Assembly: GCA_028583605.1 (NCBI GenBank)
Contig: CM053335.1
Span: 19,050,068-19,114,067 of the forward strand
Direction: 5' to 3'
Source of the DNA: Dastarcus helophoroides
Lineage: Eukaryota > Arthropoda > Insecta > Coleoptera > Bothrideridae
Length of the DNA: 64,000 bases
Part shown: positions 33,969-46,200 of the stretch, piece by piece
Layout of the letters: each line of letters opens with the position of its first letter
How positions within the stretch are numbered: the first letter of the stretch is position 1
Program-made: the position numbers and the translations under genes
Notes under the pieces: model-generated
Told to the model about the DNA's origin: nothing
The model's database searches: none
What the model saw: only the letters and a program-made list of their open reading frames with translations

Positions 33969-34326
33969 TCCAGAAATTTCGGCAAACGATAAGCCTTATC
34001 TGTCGAAAATTCTAGAAGCCGCGGGCCAAAACTATAAAAAGGCGGTCAGCTTTCCCTCGAGTCAGTCAGTTAAAAGTCAGTGTAGTTAGTGGGTTAGCAA
34101 TTAGAGAATAAGTAGTGAGTTACTGTTCAACAAACCATAAAAATTTAAATATTTCCAAACTGGGCCGAAGAAATGTTAAATAAATTGAAAAAAACATAAT
34201 ATTTCCGGTCAATAAGGGTCTACCATGAAGAATAAAGTTACTGTTCAGTTGAAGTGTGCCGAGTTAATTTGGTAATAATGTGGTGTAATTCACGTGTAAT
34301 CAATCGAACCGATAAGCCCGTAAAAA
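33969..34326 (+). mobile_element. 5'-truncated LTR, subfamily 1, with a 107-bp insertion
   Basis: Begins inside the LTR at TTCCAGAAATTTCGGC and runs to GATAAGCCCGTAAA. A 107-bp foreign segment at 34130-34236 interrupts it, flanked by perfect 11-bp GTTACTGTTCA (34119-34129 and 34237-34247). Confidence 0.85.
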
Positions 34327-34740
34327 TATTTATTCAAAATTTAAAAAAGTAACAATTTCAATTTTTGGAAATTGCGATTTTTTTCGACTTTTTTCTGAAA
34401 ATTTCGTCTTTTTAATCACAAAATTCGACCTTCGAAAAATGTCATTTGTTTCAAATTTTCGATCTTTAAAGTTTTTTCGAAATGTTGATGACAAAGTTGA
34501 TCGACTCTCGTAAATTTAGATTTTCTCTCGAAATTCTCTTTTTTCTTAAATTACGACTTTATATTAAAAATTCTACCTTTCACGCTCAAATTGGACCTGG
34601 TCTTGAAATTTTTCAATTCTTTTTAAAAATTTCGACTTTTTTTCTCGAAGTTCCGACGGTTTTCGAATCGTTTTTTTTTTCGAAATCCAATTTTCTTAAT
34701 ATATGGCTTCTTCGCTTTTTTTTCAGTTCTTAACTTAACC
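34327..34740. repeat. AT-rich spacer with TCGAAATT motifs
   Basis: Pyrimidine-rich decayed units of the TCGAAATTTCGA type. No gene seen. Confidence 0.5.
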
Positions 34741-35570
34741 TTTCAATAATAAAAATCTGTTGTCGGCATCATTTAGATATTAGATTTTCTAATAATGGTG
34801 AATGCAGCCTCAAGTAGTTGACGCAATCGGAAGATGAGCATTTTAGCACTTTCGCTGTTGGTTGTCAGATAGACGCGGAAGGATTTTGTTCCTCTTTGTT
34901 CAAATAGATGAAACTTAAATAATTCACACGAAGTAATCGATGTAGTAAGCTTTTTATTACCTGTCACCTACGACTTATGTAACACGAAAGATTATAAAAG
35001 CATAACAAAAAACAACCAATTTGTGTGTCACAATGCACTCACTCGGTGAACGGTTTAAAATATTTTATTTACAAAAAATAACATTGTGTATTCTTGCACT
35101 AAATAGCAAATACGAGATGTTATTTAACAACAAAGTAAACTTAAGTTATTCTACTTGCACTCATTTTGTTAGCTCTCAATTGGTTCAGTTGATAAGCAAG
35201 AAGAGTTTAGCGTAAGAGTAACTAATTGTATTATTTTATTGTTCTGTTTTTCTTCGTTACAGTAATTAATTTAAATTAATACTTCAAGCAAGCAGTTTCT
35301 CTCGCTCATTCTCTCTTTCTTTTTCTAGTCAAATATTTGGGATTTTTATAAACATTACGGGTTTAAATTTAACATTTTTCGATCTAAAAATTCCGACATA
35401 GTTGTTTATAAATTATAACTTGTTTTCGAAATTTGAATTCGAACTCACAATTCGGAGTTTCAGCTTAAAATTTTTAAATTCGAAAATTCGAGAAAGACAT
35501 TTTCAAACAAAAATCAAATTCTGCAGAAGTTGTAACTGCGAGAAAAAGTCGAAATTTTGATGATAAAAGG
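34741..35570. other. Unique spacer with a TATAAAAG box and a 60-codon frame
   Basis: TATAAAAG at 34993-35000 is followed by an ATG at 35033 opening 60 codons to a stop at about 35215 (MHSLGERFKIFYLQK...). No domain, signal peptide or partner exon is evident, so it is not called as a gene. The rest is AT-rich. Confidence 0.25.
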
Positions 35571-35580
35571 TGGAAAACTC

Positions 35581-36471
35581 ATAGGGGGCGCCACCTGCGC
35601 TACCCTGTATTATTCTAAAGTATCATAACTGTATTGTGCCTTCCTGTACACTAATTTTAAATAGATATTTTCATTTACCTACATTTTTTACGTAAAAAAG
35701 ATATACTTTCTAAATGTTGATACATGCAACCGTTTTCAAGATATTTGCCTTCAAAGTTTGCCGTACGTTTATTTTAAGTTATGTAAATGAGAATTTTTCG
35801 TAGTAGGTTTCAAAATAAAAGTAATAAAACTGACTCTAAAATGATTTATATCAAATATTACTCTACTGACATTATTATTACACATATTTTTTAAAATTTT
35901 AAAGAAAATTTAAATCAAATATCAAAATAAAATTTATTTTCAAAAATATGCATGTTGGAAATGACCTTTTTCATGTAAAGGGATTGTAAACAATTAAAAA
36001 TCTGGCTGTCTTTTATTGAAATTCATCTTCAAATATCTGCTTTCATCAACCTGACTATTAAAATTTTCTTGTGCGGACTCATAGATCATATCTCACATCT
36101 CTATGTTAGAAAATAAATTATGTCTTAACTTTTTGGATTTTCTTTATTGAGATTTTTAAAATTTTGGTAATAATATTATTAGCAAAGTAATATTTGACAT
36201 AAATTAGTTTCAAAGCTGCTTTATGGTAACTTTTTTTTCAAGCCTACTTCAAAAATTTAATATCTTTGTAATTTAAAACGAAGGCACGTCAAGCTTTAAA
36301 GGCAAATATCCTGGAAACGGTTGCTCGTATCAGCTTTCAGAAAGTGTACATCTTTTTTACGTAAAAAATGTTGGAAAATAAAATAACTCATTTAAAATTA
36401 ATATACGTGGGTGCACAAAAAAGTTATGATGATTTAGAATTATGCAGAATGACGCAGGCAGCGCCCCCTAT
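35581..36471. mobile_element. Long-TIR (fold-back) DNA element, 891 bp, non-coding
   Basis: The ends read ATAGGGGGCGC and GCGCCCCCTAT. The inverted arms extend about 330 bp each with moderate divergence; matching blocks include TTTTTTACGTAAAAAAGAT, CAACCGTTT-C-AGGATATTTGCC and CAAATATTACT. The middle is AT-rich with no open frame of note. A clear target duplication was not seen. Confidence 0.85.
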
Positions 36472-36714
36472 CAGCTATTGGTAATATGTTAGCAAATTAG
36501 AGTTTGTCGACTTAAGAAATCCCCTTGGGCTGGGTTTCGTGCCTATATTACAATTCATTCCATAATTATACGAAAAAGTCGAAAATTTTTTTTAAACTTT
36601 GACACCCTGTATCTCTGTTAATATCAACTTTTGGTATAAGGTAAATCACATTATTTTTATTCGAAAAATCCACCATTGCTCTGTGTACCATTACTTATGG
36701 TCCACCCTGTAGAA
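36472..36714. other. Short unique or repeat-derived spacer
   Basis: Contains ACACCCTGTATCTCTG and GGTCCACCCTGTA near its ends, a style common at ends of insect repeats. No gene. Confidence 0.3.
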
Positions 36715-38535
36715 AAGAAATCAAATTGCAGAAAAAGTCAAAGTATATAAAATCAAATTATAGAAAAAAATCAAATTGTAGAAAAACTCAAATTATAAAA
36801 AAATTAAATTATTAAAAAATCAAGTAATAGAAAAAATCAAATTAGAGAAAAAATTAAATTATAGAAAAAATCAAACTACAGAAAAAGTCAAATTATAACA
36901 AAATTCAATTATAGACAAAAATCAAATTGTAGAAAAACACAAATAATAAAAAAATTAAATTATTAAAAAAATCAAATTATAGAAAAGATCAAATTAGAGA
37001 AAAAATTAAATATAGAAAAAATCAAATTATAGAAAAAATCAAACTGCAGAAAGTCAAATTATAAAAAAATCAAATTATAGAAAATACCAAATTATAAAAA
37101 AAATCAAATTATAGAAAAAAATCAAATTGTAGAAAAAATCAAATTATAGAAAAAATCAAACTATTAAAAAATCAAATTATAGAGAAAATCAAATTATAGA
37201 AAAATAAAACTGGAGTCAGATTATAGGAAAAAATCAAGTTATAGAAAAAATCAAGTTATAAAAAAAAATCAAATTATAAAAATCAAATTGTAAAGTCAAA
37301 TTATAAAAAAAATCATATTTTAGAAAAAATCAAATTACAGAAAAAAATCAAATAACAGAAAAAATCAAATTATAGAGAAAAATCAAACTAAAAAAATCAA
37401 ATTATAGAAAAATTAATTTGTAGAAAATCAGATTGTAGAAAAAATGAAATTATAAAAAATCAAATTGTTAAAAAACACAAATAATAAAAAATTAAATTAT
37501 TAAAAAATCAAATTATAGAAAAGATTAAATTATAGAAAAATTAAATTATTAAAAAATCAAATTATAGAAAAGATCAAATTATAGAAAAAAATAAATATAG
37601 AAAAAATCAAATTATAGAAAAAATCAAACTGCAGAAAAAGTCAAATTATAAAAAAATCAAATTATAGAAAAAATCAAATTGTAGAAAAAGTCAAATTGGA
37701 GTCAGATTAAAGAAAAAAATCAAATTATAGAAAAAATCAAACTAACAAATCAAATGATAGAAAAAATTAAATTGTAGAAAGTCAGATTGTAGAAAAAATC
37801 AAATTATAAAAAATCAAATTTTAAAAAAAACACAAATAATAAAAAAATTAAATTATTAACTAAATCAAATTATAAAAAAGATCAAATTATAGAAAAAATT
37901 AAATATAGAAAAAATAAAATTATGGAAAAAATCAAACTGCAGAAAAAGTCAAATTATAAAAAAAATCAAATTATAGAAAATACCAAATTATAGAAAAAAT
38001 CAAATTATAGAAAAAAATTAAATTGTAGAAAAAGTCAAATTATGGAAAAAATAAAACTATTAAAAAATCAAATTAGGAAGAAAATCACACTATAGAAAAA
38101 AATTAAATTGGAGTCAGAATAGGAAAAAATCAAATTATAGAAAAAAATCAAATTATAAAAAATCAAATTGTAGCATCAAATTATAAAAAAAATCATATTA
38201 TAGAAAAAATCAAATTATAGAAAAAAATCAAATTATAAAAAATCAAATTGTAGGGTCAAATTATAAAAAAAATCATATTATAGAAAAAATCAAATTATAG
38301 AAAAAAATCAAATTACAGAAAAAATCAAATTACAGAAAAAAATCAAATTATAGAAAAAATCAAACTAAAAAATCATATTGTAGAAAAAATTGAATTGTAG
38401 AAAGTCAGAATATAGAAAAAAACAAATTATAAAAAATTAAATTGTAAAAAAAGTCAAAATATAGAAAAAAATTAAATTATAGAAAAAAATCAAATCATGG
38501 GAAAAATCAAATTGTAGAAAAAGTCGAAATTTTTA
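36715..38535. repeat. AT-rich minisatellite, unit about 15-16 bp (AAAAATCAAATTATAG)
   Basis: About 1.8 kb of variable units built on AATCAAATTATAGAAAA. Longer blocks recur, such as the GAAAAAATCAAACTGCAG and GGAGTCAGATTA variants, which shows local segment duplication. No coding potential. Confidence 0.95.
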
Positions 38536-38549
38536 TACTCCACTCTTGT

Positions 38550-38618
38550 TTTTTTTTGTGGAACGGACTAGTCCTTGGATACCTTTAAAAATTGAATTTC
38601 AGGGAATAAGTTTTGTGT
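38550..38618. mobile_element. 69-bp internally deleted palindromic element with 11-bp target duplication
   Basis: The outer end TTTTGTGGAACGGACTAGTC is followed by TTCAGGGAATAAGTTTTG. It is flanked by perfect TCCACTCTTGT (38539-38549 and 38619-38629). Confidence 0.8.
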
Positions 38619-38684
38619 TCCACTCTTGTCTCAATTCTCAAATAAATTCGAATTAATTAAATGAAAACGAGTTTAATTTTGTTA

Positions 38685-38904
38685 TCTAACAAAAATTGGA
38701 GTACAAATCTTGTCCCCTGAAACCAATAAAGATTAAAAAACACAACAGAGGTGGCTCTAACGCGTTTCGATAGGCAAGCTATCATTTTCAGAGAGATAAA
38801 GTATATCTCTGAAGATGATAGCTTGTCTATCGAAACGCCTTAGAGCAACCTTTGTTGTGTTTTTAAATCTTTCTTGGTTTCAGGAGACAAGATTTGTAGT
38901 TCAA
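38685..38904. mobile_element. Palindromic short element, both arms
   Basis: AAATCTTGTCCCCTGAAACC to the centre (TCAGAGAGATAAAGTATATC), then the mirror arm to CAGGAGACAAGATTTG. The arms differ by a few bases. No clear target duplication. Confidence 0.8.
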
Positions 38905-38929
38905 ATCTGATGCTTAATTCTTTATTAAT

Positions 38930-39740
38930 TAGGTTAATTTTTCCTTATGTAATACTTTTATTTTCAGGAAGTAACTGTAAAAAATATTTTAAAAAAAGTA
39001 ATCATGAAATTATAACAGAACGTTGTAAATAGATAATAGTAAATATAACATTAGTAATTCCTATCACATCGAGATTATTGCTCTGAGGTATTTTAAGTGC
39101 ACAACACCTGATGCATTGTTCTTAGACATGCCAGTTTGTTACTTATTTCTGCCTGGAAGGTTGCGATGCTTAGCTATAAAAAAACCTACTTAGAAATTGT
39201 CGATTATTTATAACGAAAATAATGATTTATTTCAGTTGAAGGACTCGAAGGTTCAAGCCACAGGTTAAAAAAATGATGTTTTGCTTTATATCTTATAAAC
39301 ATACTTAAAGCAACAAAAGATCGCAAATAAATATAATTTGCGAGACCGGTTTCGCATAGCAGCAATTTTGACGAACTAAATCAGTAGTTTGTTTAACTAA
39401 CTAATTAATTCCATGAAAGATCTATACAAATATTCCGTTTAATCTGAACCCTCATCCAAAGTGTCTATAAGGCGAAACCAGTTTCGAAAAACAAAGAATT
39501 ATCCGAAGCGCAGTAGAATATTTATAATTATTTGTTGTAATTGTTGTTAAATATAGTTTATGATTTATGACCGCCGAACAATTCTACCAAATAGGGGTTA
39601 AAAATATCAAAGATTTGATGCTTGCACATTGCAAGACTAATCCCTTACGAAATTTTTCCCACTAAAATATTTCCCTTCCTTAATCAAACAAAAAATCAAA
39701 TTATTTGACAGTTCAATGTGTATAAACTCATTGAAAAACA
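38930..39740. other. AT-rich unique spacer
   Basis: No gene or repeat recognised. Confidence 0.3.
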
Positions 39741-40160
39741 TGGACCTACCGCAAGTCCGAAAACGACGCCCAAATTGCCCATCCTCGTGGACCGATATTT
39801 TCACCTAACGCACAAATCGGACGAAGGAATTTTCGCGTTTCGAATTTTCAGTTGGCTGCTGAAAAAAGCTGCGACGTGTGCATCACACTGATGGTAAGCG
39901 CGCAACGGGCATATACGGACCACCGCGGACGCGTACGCTGTTCGAATGAACCGCAGAGCTTCATTATTTTACGATACGATCATCGTTTTGTTTAACGATT
40001 CGTCCTCCGCCTTCTTTTCCTCTTTTGCTCGCTCGCCCGTCCGTCCGTCCGCAAGGTGGGGCGATTGATCCTCGACCGGACCGCCGGAAATGCCGCGATC
40101 GCGCGCCGGAACCGCCTCGGTGACAAGCCTGAAGAAGAAATGAGTTGAAATCGTGCATTA
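39741..40160. promoter_or_regulatory. CpG-containing, GC-rich island; candidate promoter or exon region
   Basis: Much richer in GC and CpG than its surroundings (GATCGCGCGCCGG, CGTCCGTCCGTCCGC). It holds splice-like signals on both strands: on the + strand an acceptor AATTTTCAG, a 42-bp open block and a donor GTAAGC (ending about 39895); on the - strand TTCTTCTTCAG before GCTTGTCACCGAGG. No gene could be assembled. This may be a promoter or first exon of a gene outside what I can read. Confidence 0.3.
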
Positions 40161-40690
40161 ACTTTGTAGACTTTGGATTATTATTGTTTTGTAGTTAAGT
40201 TACAATCGGTTTAGTGTCAAGAAACAGAGTAAACGTAACTTGAAATTCGGTTTTTTCTCTGCAATTCGAAAAGCCTTTTCTTTTCTATTAAAGGACGACA
40301 ATTTTTTAAGTAAGTAACAATGTAGAAGAAGAAATAGGCAAAGAAAAAGCCAATTAAAATGATTGTAATTAGTATCGTTGAAGATTCAGAAAATAGATAC
40401 AGACAATCATTTCATGTCAGTCTTGTCAGCCAATGTAATAAACTTTTTAATGCTACAACAGTTTTTGATTTCACGGTACTTTCCAAATGAGTAAAAACGA
40501 CGTAAGTGTAACTGTATCACTTTTTCTTCTAAATATCTATTACTATTAAACTATTAATTGAAAAAATAAAAATGTGTATGCATTTTTATACAAACTTGAT
40601 CCAGACCCAAGTCCCCGCAGTATGATTTCATATATTCGGCACAACTTGAAATTTAGTCCAAAAAGCGGCTGACAAAATCGAACACTAGAG
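40161..40690. other. Unique AT-rich spacer
   Basis: Nothing recognised. Confidence 0.3.
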
Positions 40691-42780
40691 GTTAAAGTCT
40701 GAACTTTGAAAAAGTTCTAAAAAAATACAAATTTTGATTTTAAAGTTAAAATTTTAGACATAAAATTGCAAATTTAAACTAATTCTGAAATAAACTTAAA
40801 ATTATTAGCAGAAGTTTAAAAAAAAAGTATTTTTCTAAAAATTTTTGAAGTTTTGAATAAAAATTCTAATGTTCTTTTAAGGTCAATCTTTCTAGATGAA
40901 AAGTAAAAATTTTGGGAATGGTTTTAGAAAGTTTCGAAAGTTTAGAAAGTTTTTCGAAATCTTGACTGCTTTCTTAAAGTTTTGTATTCTCAGTTTTGTT
41001 TTTCAATTCAAAAATAAATGGAAATTCAGAAAAAGAAGATAACATTTTTATGGTTTTAATTTCGAAACAAAACAAAAGGAAAATCAAAATTTCTACTTTA
41101 ATCTTCAAATTTCGAATATTCTAGAAGTTTTCAATTTTTCAGTAAATACAGTAAATAAACAATTTTTAAATACAGAAACTTAGGAATTTTTTTGTATAAT
41201 TTTTAAAGTTTTCTCAATTTTTTTTCGTCTTAAAGTACAATTTTTATAAATTTTAGGTTTTCTCGAAATTTGTACTATTTTTTCAAAATCTTGAAAACCT
41301 TGACTATAAAATTTGAGATTATTTTTATAACGTTAATTAAAGATAAAGTTTAAAACAAAAAAGTAGAAATTTCGAACAAAAAAAGTCGAAATTTTGAATA
41401 AAAAAAGTCGAAATTTAGAACAAAGAAAATCAAAACTTGCGAAAAGCTTGGTTCATTAAAAAAGAGAACTTACGATCGTAATCTCAACACATCGACTTTT
41501 TCTAAAAGAATTTAAGGTTTGAACACAATCTTTGATCCAAAAGTAGAAATTTACGATCGAAATTTCCAATTGAAAATTCAATTGTGATAAATTTTGAGTA
41601 ATTTGTATTTTTGACTGTTACTCCAAACTTTTTAGTCCGAAATTAAGTTTTTAAATGTTTTCCTAGTATTTTAATTTGCAAACTAAAATTTCGACTTTTT
41701 TTTAATAGAAATTTCACTTCAAATTCGAAATTCCATCAAACGTCGATATTTCGACTAATCCTCACGTGAATTTAGAAAAATAAAGTGCTCATGCCTTGAT
41801 TTTAAGCTAAATAAGAGGGTAGAGTTGTTATTTTATAATATAATATGTATAAAAAAATAACCAAAAAAAGTAATACTTTTGAAAGCATTATGATGAAAAT
41901 CAGGATAGTAATTTAAAGTGGTTCGAACTTTAGATCTGAAAAAAAGTTTTCTTGTTTGCTTTTTTTTCCCCGACCAACGTCAAATTACAATTCTGAGCTT
42001 CAAATCAAACATTTTGAAATAAAAAAGTAAATGTTGACAGTTTAGACTCAAAATTTTGATAAAATGGTGGAAATTTTGACAAAATAGTCGAAATTTTGAC
42101 AAATTAGTCGAAAATTTGACAAATTATTCGAAATTTCAAGATAAAAGGACCAAATTTTTAAAAAGTGGTAAAATCGTAGTAAAAATTCGGATTTGAAGTC
42201 GAAATTTTCAGGAAAATAGTAAAAATTTCAAGTAAACATTTGTTAAAAATTTCACTGAGAAGTTTTCTTATTTGCTCTTTTTTTCTCGACCGGCTTGGAG
42301 TTACAATTCTAAGCTTGAGGTGAAACATTTTTGAAACAACAAAAGTAAATATTGGTAGTCTAAGCTCGAAATTTTGACAGAACTTTCGAGATTGAAAGGC
42401 AATATTTTGAAATATGGTAAAATCTTAATAACAAGTCGAATTTGAAGTCGAAATTTTCACGAAAATAGTAACAACCTAAAGTAAACTTTTGTTAAAAATG
42501 TCACTAATTATTTCGATTTCAAAATTTGGTTTTTGAAAATTTTTGCTTCAATCCAAAAATTTCGACTTTTTAAAAAAATTTAGCTCTAATTGTTTTTTCT
42601 AAATTTTCTTTTTACATAAAGTGCAGTAAAGTAAAGAATATTTTTCGAGGATTAATTAAGTTTAAAGAAAAAAATCGTATTAGAATCCTTTTCTTAAAGG
42701 ATTCTTGTTTTCTTATTTAATTTTTTTAGTAAAAGCTAAAATTTTCCATATTTAAGAGAATTCTGGAAAACAGGCAGCGG
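40691..42780. repeat. AT-rich degenerate spacer with AAATTTCGAC motifs
   Basis: Long decayed stretch. A small fresh tandem run occurs at 42055-42135 (AAATTTTGACAAATTAGTCG). The segments near 41940-42050 and 42265-42350 (TTTTTTTCCCCGACC, TTACAATTCTGAGCTTC) repeat each other at about 320 bp spacing. No gene. Confidence 0.55.
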
Positions 42781-43014
42781 CCTCTTAGTAATTTAACTTA
42801 ATTTATGAGCGTTTCTTCATTTTCATCCAAGATTATAAAATTGCACGTTCGCCGTAAATGACCTTGAGTTTTTTTCGAAATACGAAATTACTATAGAATA
42901 GTAAATTACGAACACAAAATATCACAAACGTCAAAACATCTCTGACATCGAGAACCAGCGGTCGTGCCATCTCGTAATTGTTTGCGGAATCTTCAGTGTA
43001 CGAGGTTTGACTAG

Positions 43015-43119
43015 ATGGCGCTATCAAAGTATCGGTGCGGAGTTGCCAAATGGGGCTGGTTATCGGCATTTGGGCTACTTTTGACGATTAAAACTTTAAT
43101 AATGATTGCTAGTTTCTGA
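43015..43119 (+). CDS. Candidate 34-residue small membrane peptide (unconfirmed)
   Basis: An in-frame TAG directly precedes the ATG. The frame encodes MALSKYRCGVAKWGWLSAFG followed by LLLTIKTLIMIASF, i.e. a short basic N-terminus and one possible membrane span. It lies in a 470-bp island of unique sequence between long low-complexity tracts. There is no known family match and no conserved partner in the window. It may be a chance frame or a first exon. Confidence 0.2.
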   Translation: MALSKYRCGVAKWGWLSAFGLLLTIKTLIMIASF

Positions 43120-43289
43120 TTGACGTTTAAAAATGTCGTCTTCTTTTAAATAAACTTTAAATAAACTCGATCAACTGTCTTACATTGACGCAAAAAGTAG
43201 CATGTGCTGTATTCGATATACTTTGTTGTCAGTTCTGTCTCCGTTATGAAAGCGCAGAAAGAACATCCATTAAAAAAATATATACATTT

Positions 43290-46200
43290 TTAGAAGATTT
43301 GACTTTTTTCTCGAAATTTCGATTTTTCTTTCGAAATTTCAACTTTTTTCTCGAAATTTAAACATTTTCCCCAAAATTTGAACTGTTTTCTCAAAATTTC
43401 GACTTTTTTTCTCGAAATTATGAGTTTTCCCTCGAAATTTCAATTTTTTTTTCAAAATTTGGATTTTTCCCCGCAATTTCAATTTTTTTTTCAAAATTTG
43501 GATTTTTTCCCCGCCATTTGAATTTTCTTGAAATTTCGATTTTTTTCTCGAAATTTCGATTTTTTTCTTGAAATTATGACTTTTTCCTCGAAATTTCAAT
43601 TTTTTTCTCAAATTTTCGATCTTTTCCCCACAATTTAAACTTTCTTGAAATTGCGACTTTTTTCTCGAAATTTCGACTATTTTTTAAAAATTCCGAGATT
43701 AAAATAAAAATTCCGACTTTTTTTTTTGAAATTTCGACTTTAATCTGGAAATTTGGACTTTTTCCCCAAAATTTGAATTTTCTTTTTCGAAATTTCGACT
43801 TTTTTCTCGAAATTATGACTTTTTTCTCAAAATTTCAATTTTTTTTTTGAAACTTTGGATCTTTTCCCCGCAATTTGAACTTTCTTGAAATTTCGACTTT
43901 TTTCTCGAAATTTCGACTTTTTCTCGAAATTTCGAGATTAAAGTCAAAATTTCGAGAAAAAAGTCGAAATTTCAAGAAAGTTCAAATTGCGGGGAAAAGA
44001 TCCAGATTTTGAGAAAAAAATTCCGAGATAAAAATAAAAATTTCGACTTGAAACTCGAAATTTCGACTTCAATCTCGAAATTTAGACTTTTTCTCAAAAA
44101 TTTGAACTTTCTTCCTCGAAACTTCGACTTTTTTTTCGAAATTTCCACTTTTTTCTCGAAATTTTGACTTTTTTTCGAAATTTCATTTTATTCTCAAAAT
44201 TTGTATCTTTTCCCCGCAATTTGAACTTTCTTGAAATTTCGACTTTTTTCTCTAAATTTCGTTTTTAATCTCGAAATTTCCAATTTTTTCTTAAAATTCC
44301 GACAATAAAATGAAAATTTCGACTTTTTTCTCGAAATTTCAATTTTAATCTCGTAATTTCGATTTTTTCCCCAAAATTTGAACTTTCTTTCTCGAAAATT
44401 AGACTTTTCTCTCGAAATATTAACTTTTTCCTCGAAATTACAATTTTTTTCTCAAAATTTGTATCTTTCTCCGCAATTTGAACTTTCTTAAAATTTCGAC
44501 TTTTTTCTCAAAATTTCGACTGTTTTCTCGAAACTTTGACATTAATCTTGAAATTTCGACTTTTTTTAAATTCCGAGATTAAAATAAAATTTTCGACTTG
44601 AAATTCGAAATTTCGATTTTAATCTCGAAATTTGGAATTTTTTCCCAAAATTTGAATTTTCTTTCTCGAAATTTCTACTCTTTTCTTGAAATTTCGACTT
44701 TTTTCTCGAAATTTTGACTTTTTTTTTCGAAATTTCATATTTTTTCTCAAAATTTCGATCTTTTTCCCGCAATTTGAACTTTCTTGAAATTTCGACTTTT
44801 TTCTCGAAATTTCGACTTTGTTCACGAAATTTCGACTTTTTTCTCGAAATTTCCACTTTTTTCTTAAAATTCCGACATTAAAATGAAAATTTCGACTTTT
44901 TTCTAGAAATTTCGATTTTATTCTCGTAGTTTTGACTTTTTTCTTAAAATTCCGACATTAAAATAAAAATTTCGACTTTTTTTTAGAAATTTCGACTTTA
45001 ATCTCGAAATTTGGGCTTTTTCGACAAAATTTGAACTTTCTTTCACGAAAATTCGACTTTTTTCTCGAAATATTGACTTTTTCCTTGAAATTACAATTTT
45101 TTTTTCAAAATCTGGATCTTTTCCCCGCAATTTGAACTTTCTTGAAATTTCGACATCTTTCTCAAAATTTCGACTTATTCTCAAAATTTCGACTTTAATC
45201 TCGAAATTTCGACTTTTTTTTTTAAATTCCGAGATTAAAATAAAAATTTCGACTTAAAATTCAAAATTTCTACTTTAATATGGAAATTTAGACTTTTTCT
45301 CCAAAATTTGAACTTTCTTTTTCGAAACTTCGACTCTTTTCTCGAAATTTTGGCTTTTTTCTCGAAATTTCGACTTTTTTCACGTAATTTCAATTTTAAT
45401 CTCGTAATTTCGACTTTTTTCTTAAAATTCCGACATTAAAATAAAAATTTCGACTTTTTTTTATAAAAATTTCGACTTTAATCTCGAAATTTGGGCTTTT
45501 TCGACAACATTTGAACTTTCTTTCTCGAAAATTCGACTTTTTTCTCGAAATATTGACTTTTTCCTCGAAATTACAAATTTTTTCTCAAAATCTGGATCTT
45601 TTCCCCGCAATTTGAACTTTCTTGAAATTTCGACATTTTTCTCAAAATTTCGACTTATTCTCGAAATTTCGACTTTTTTTTAAATTCCGGAATTAAAATA
45701 AACATTTCGACTTGAAACTCAAAATTTCGACTTTAATCTCGGAATTTAGACTTTTTCTCCAAAATTTGAACTTTCTTTCTCGAAACTTCGACTTTTTTCT
45801 CGAAAAAATTTTGGCTTCTTGCTCGAAATTTTAATTCTTTTTTCAAACTTTGGATCTTTCCTCGCAATTTGACGTTTATCGAAACATCGACTTTTTTCTC
45901 GAAGAAATTTTTGCTTTTTTCTCGAAATTTTAATTTTTTTTTCAAACTTTGGATCTTTTCCTTGCAATTTGAAGCTTCTCGAAATTTCGAGTTTTTTTTC
46001 GAAATTTCGACTTTTTTAATCGAAATTTCGATTTTAATCTCGAAATTTCGATTTTCTTCTCAAAATTTCGTTTTTTTAAATTGAAATTTCGTTTTTTTAA
46101 ATTGAAATTTCGATTTTAATCTCGAAATTTTGGCTTTTTTCTTAAAATTCCGGCATTAAAATAAAAATTACGACTTGAAAATCGAAATTTCGACTTTAAT

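Noticed and set aside
35581..36471. Helitron or LTR origin for the long-TIR element
   Set aside because: Long inverted arms argue for a DNA fold-back element; no TC/CTRR ends and no LTR direct repeats are present.
43339..45967. Frames with repeated KKSKFREKSRNFEKK-like peptides
   Set aside because: They are readings of the TCGAAATTTCGA minisatellite.
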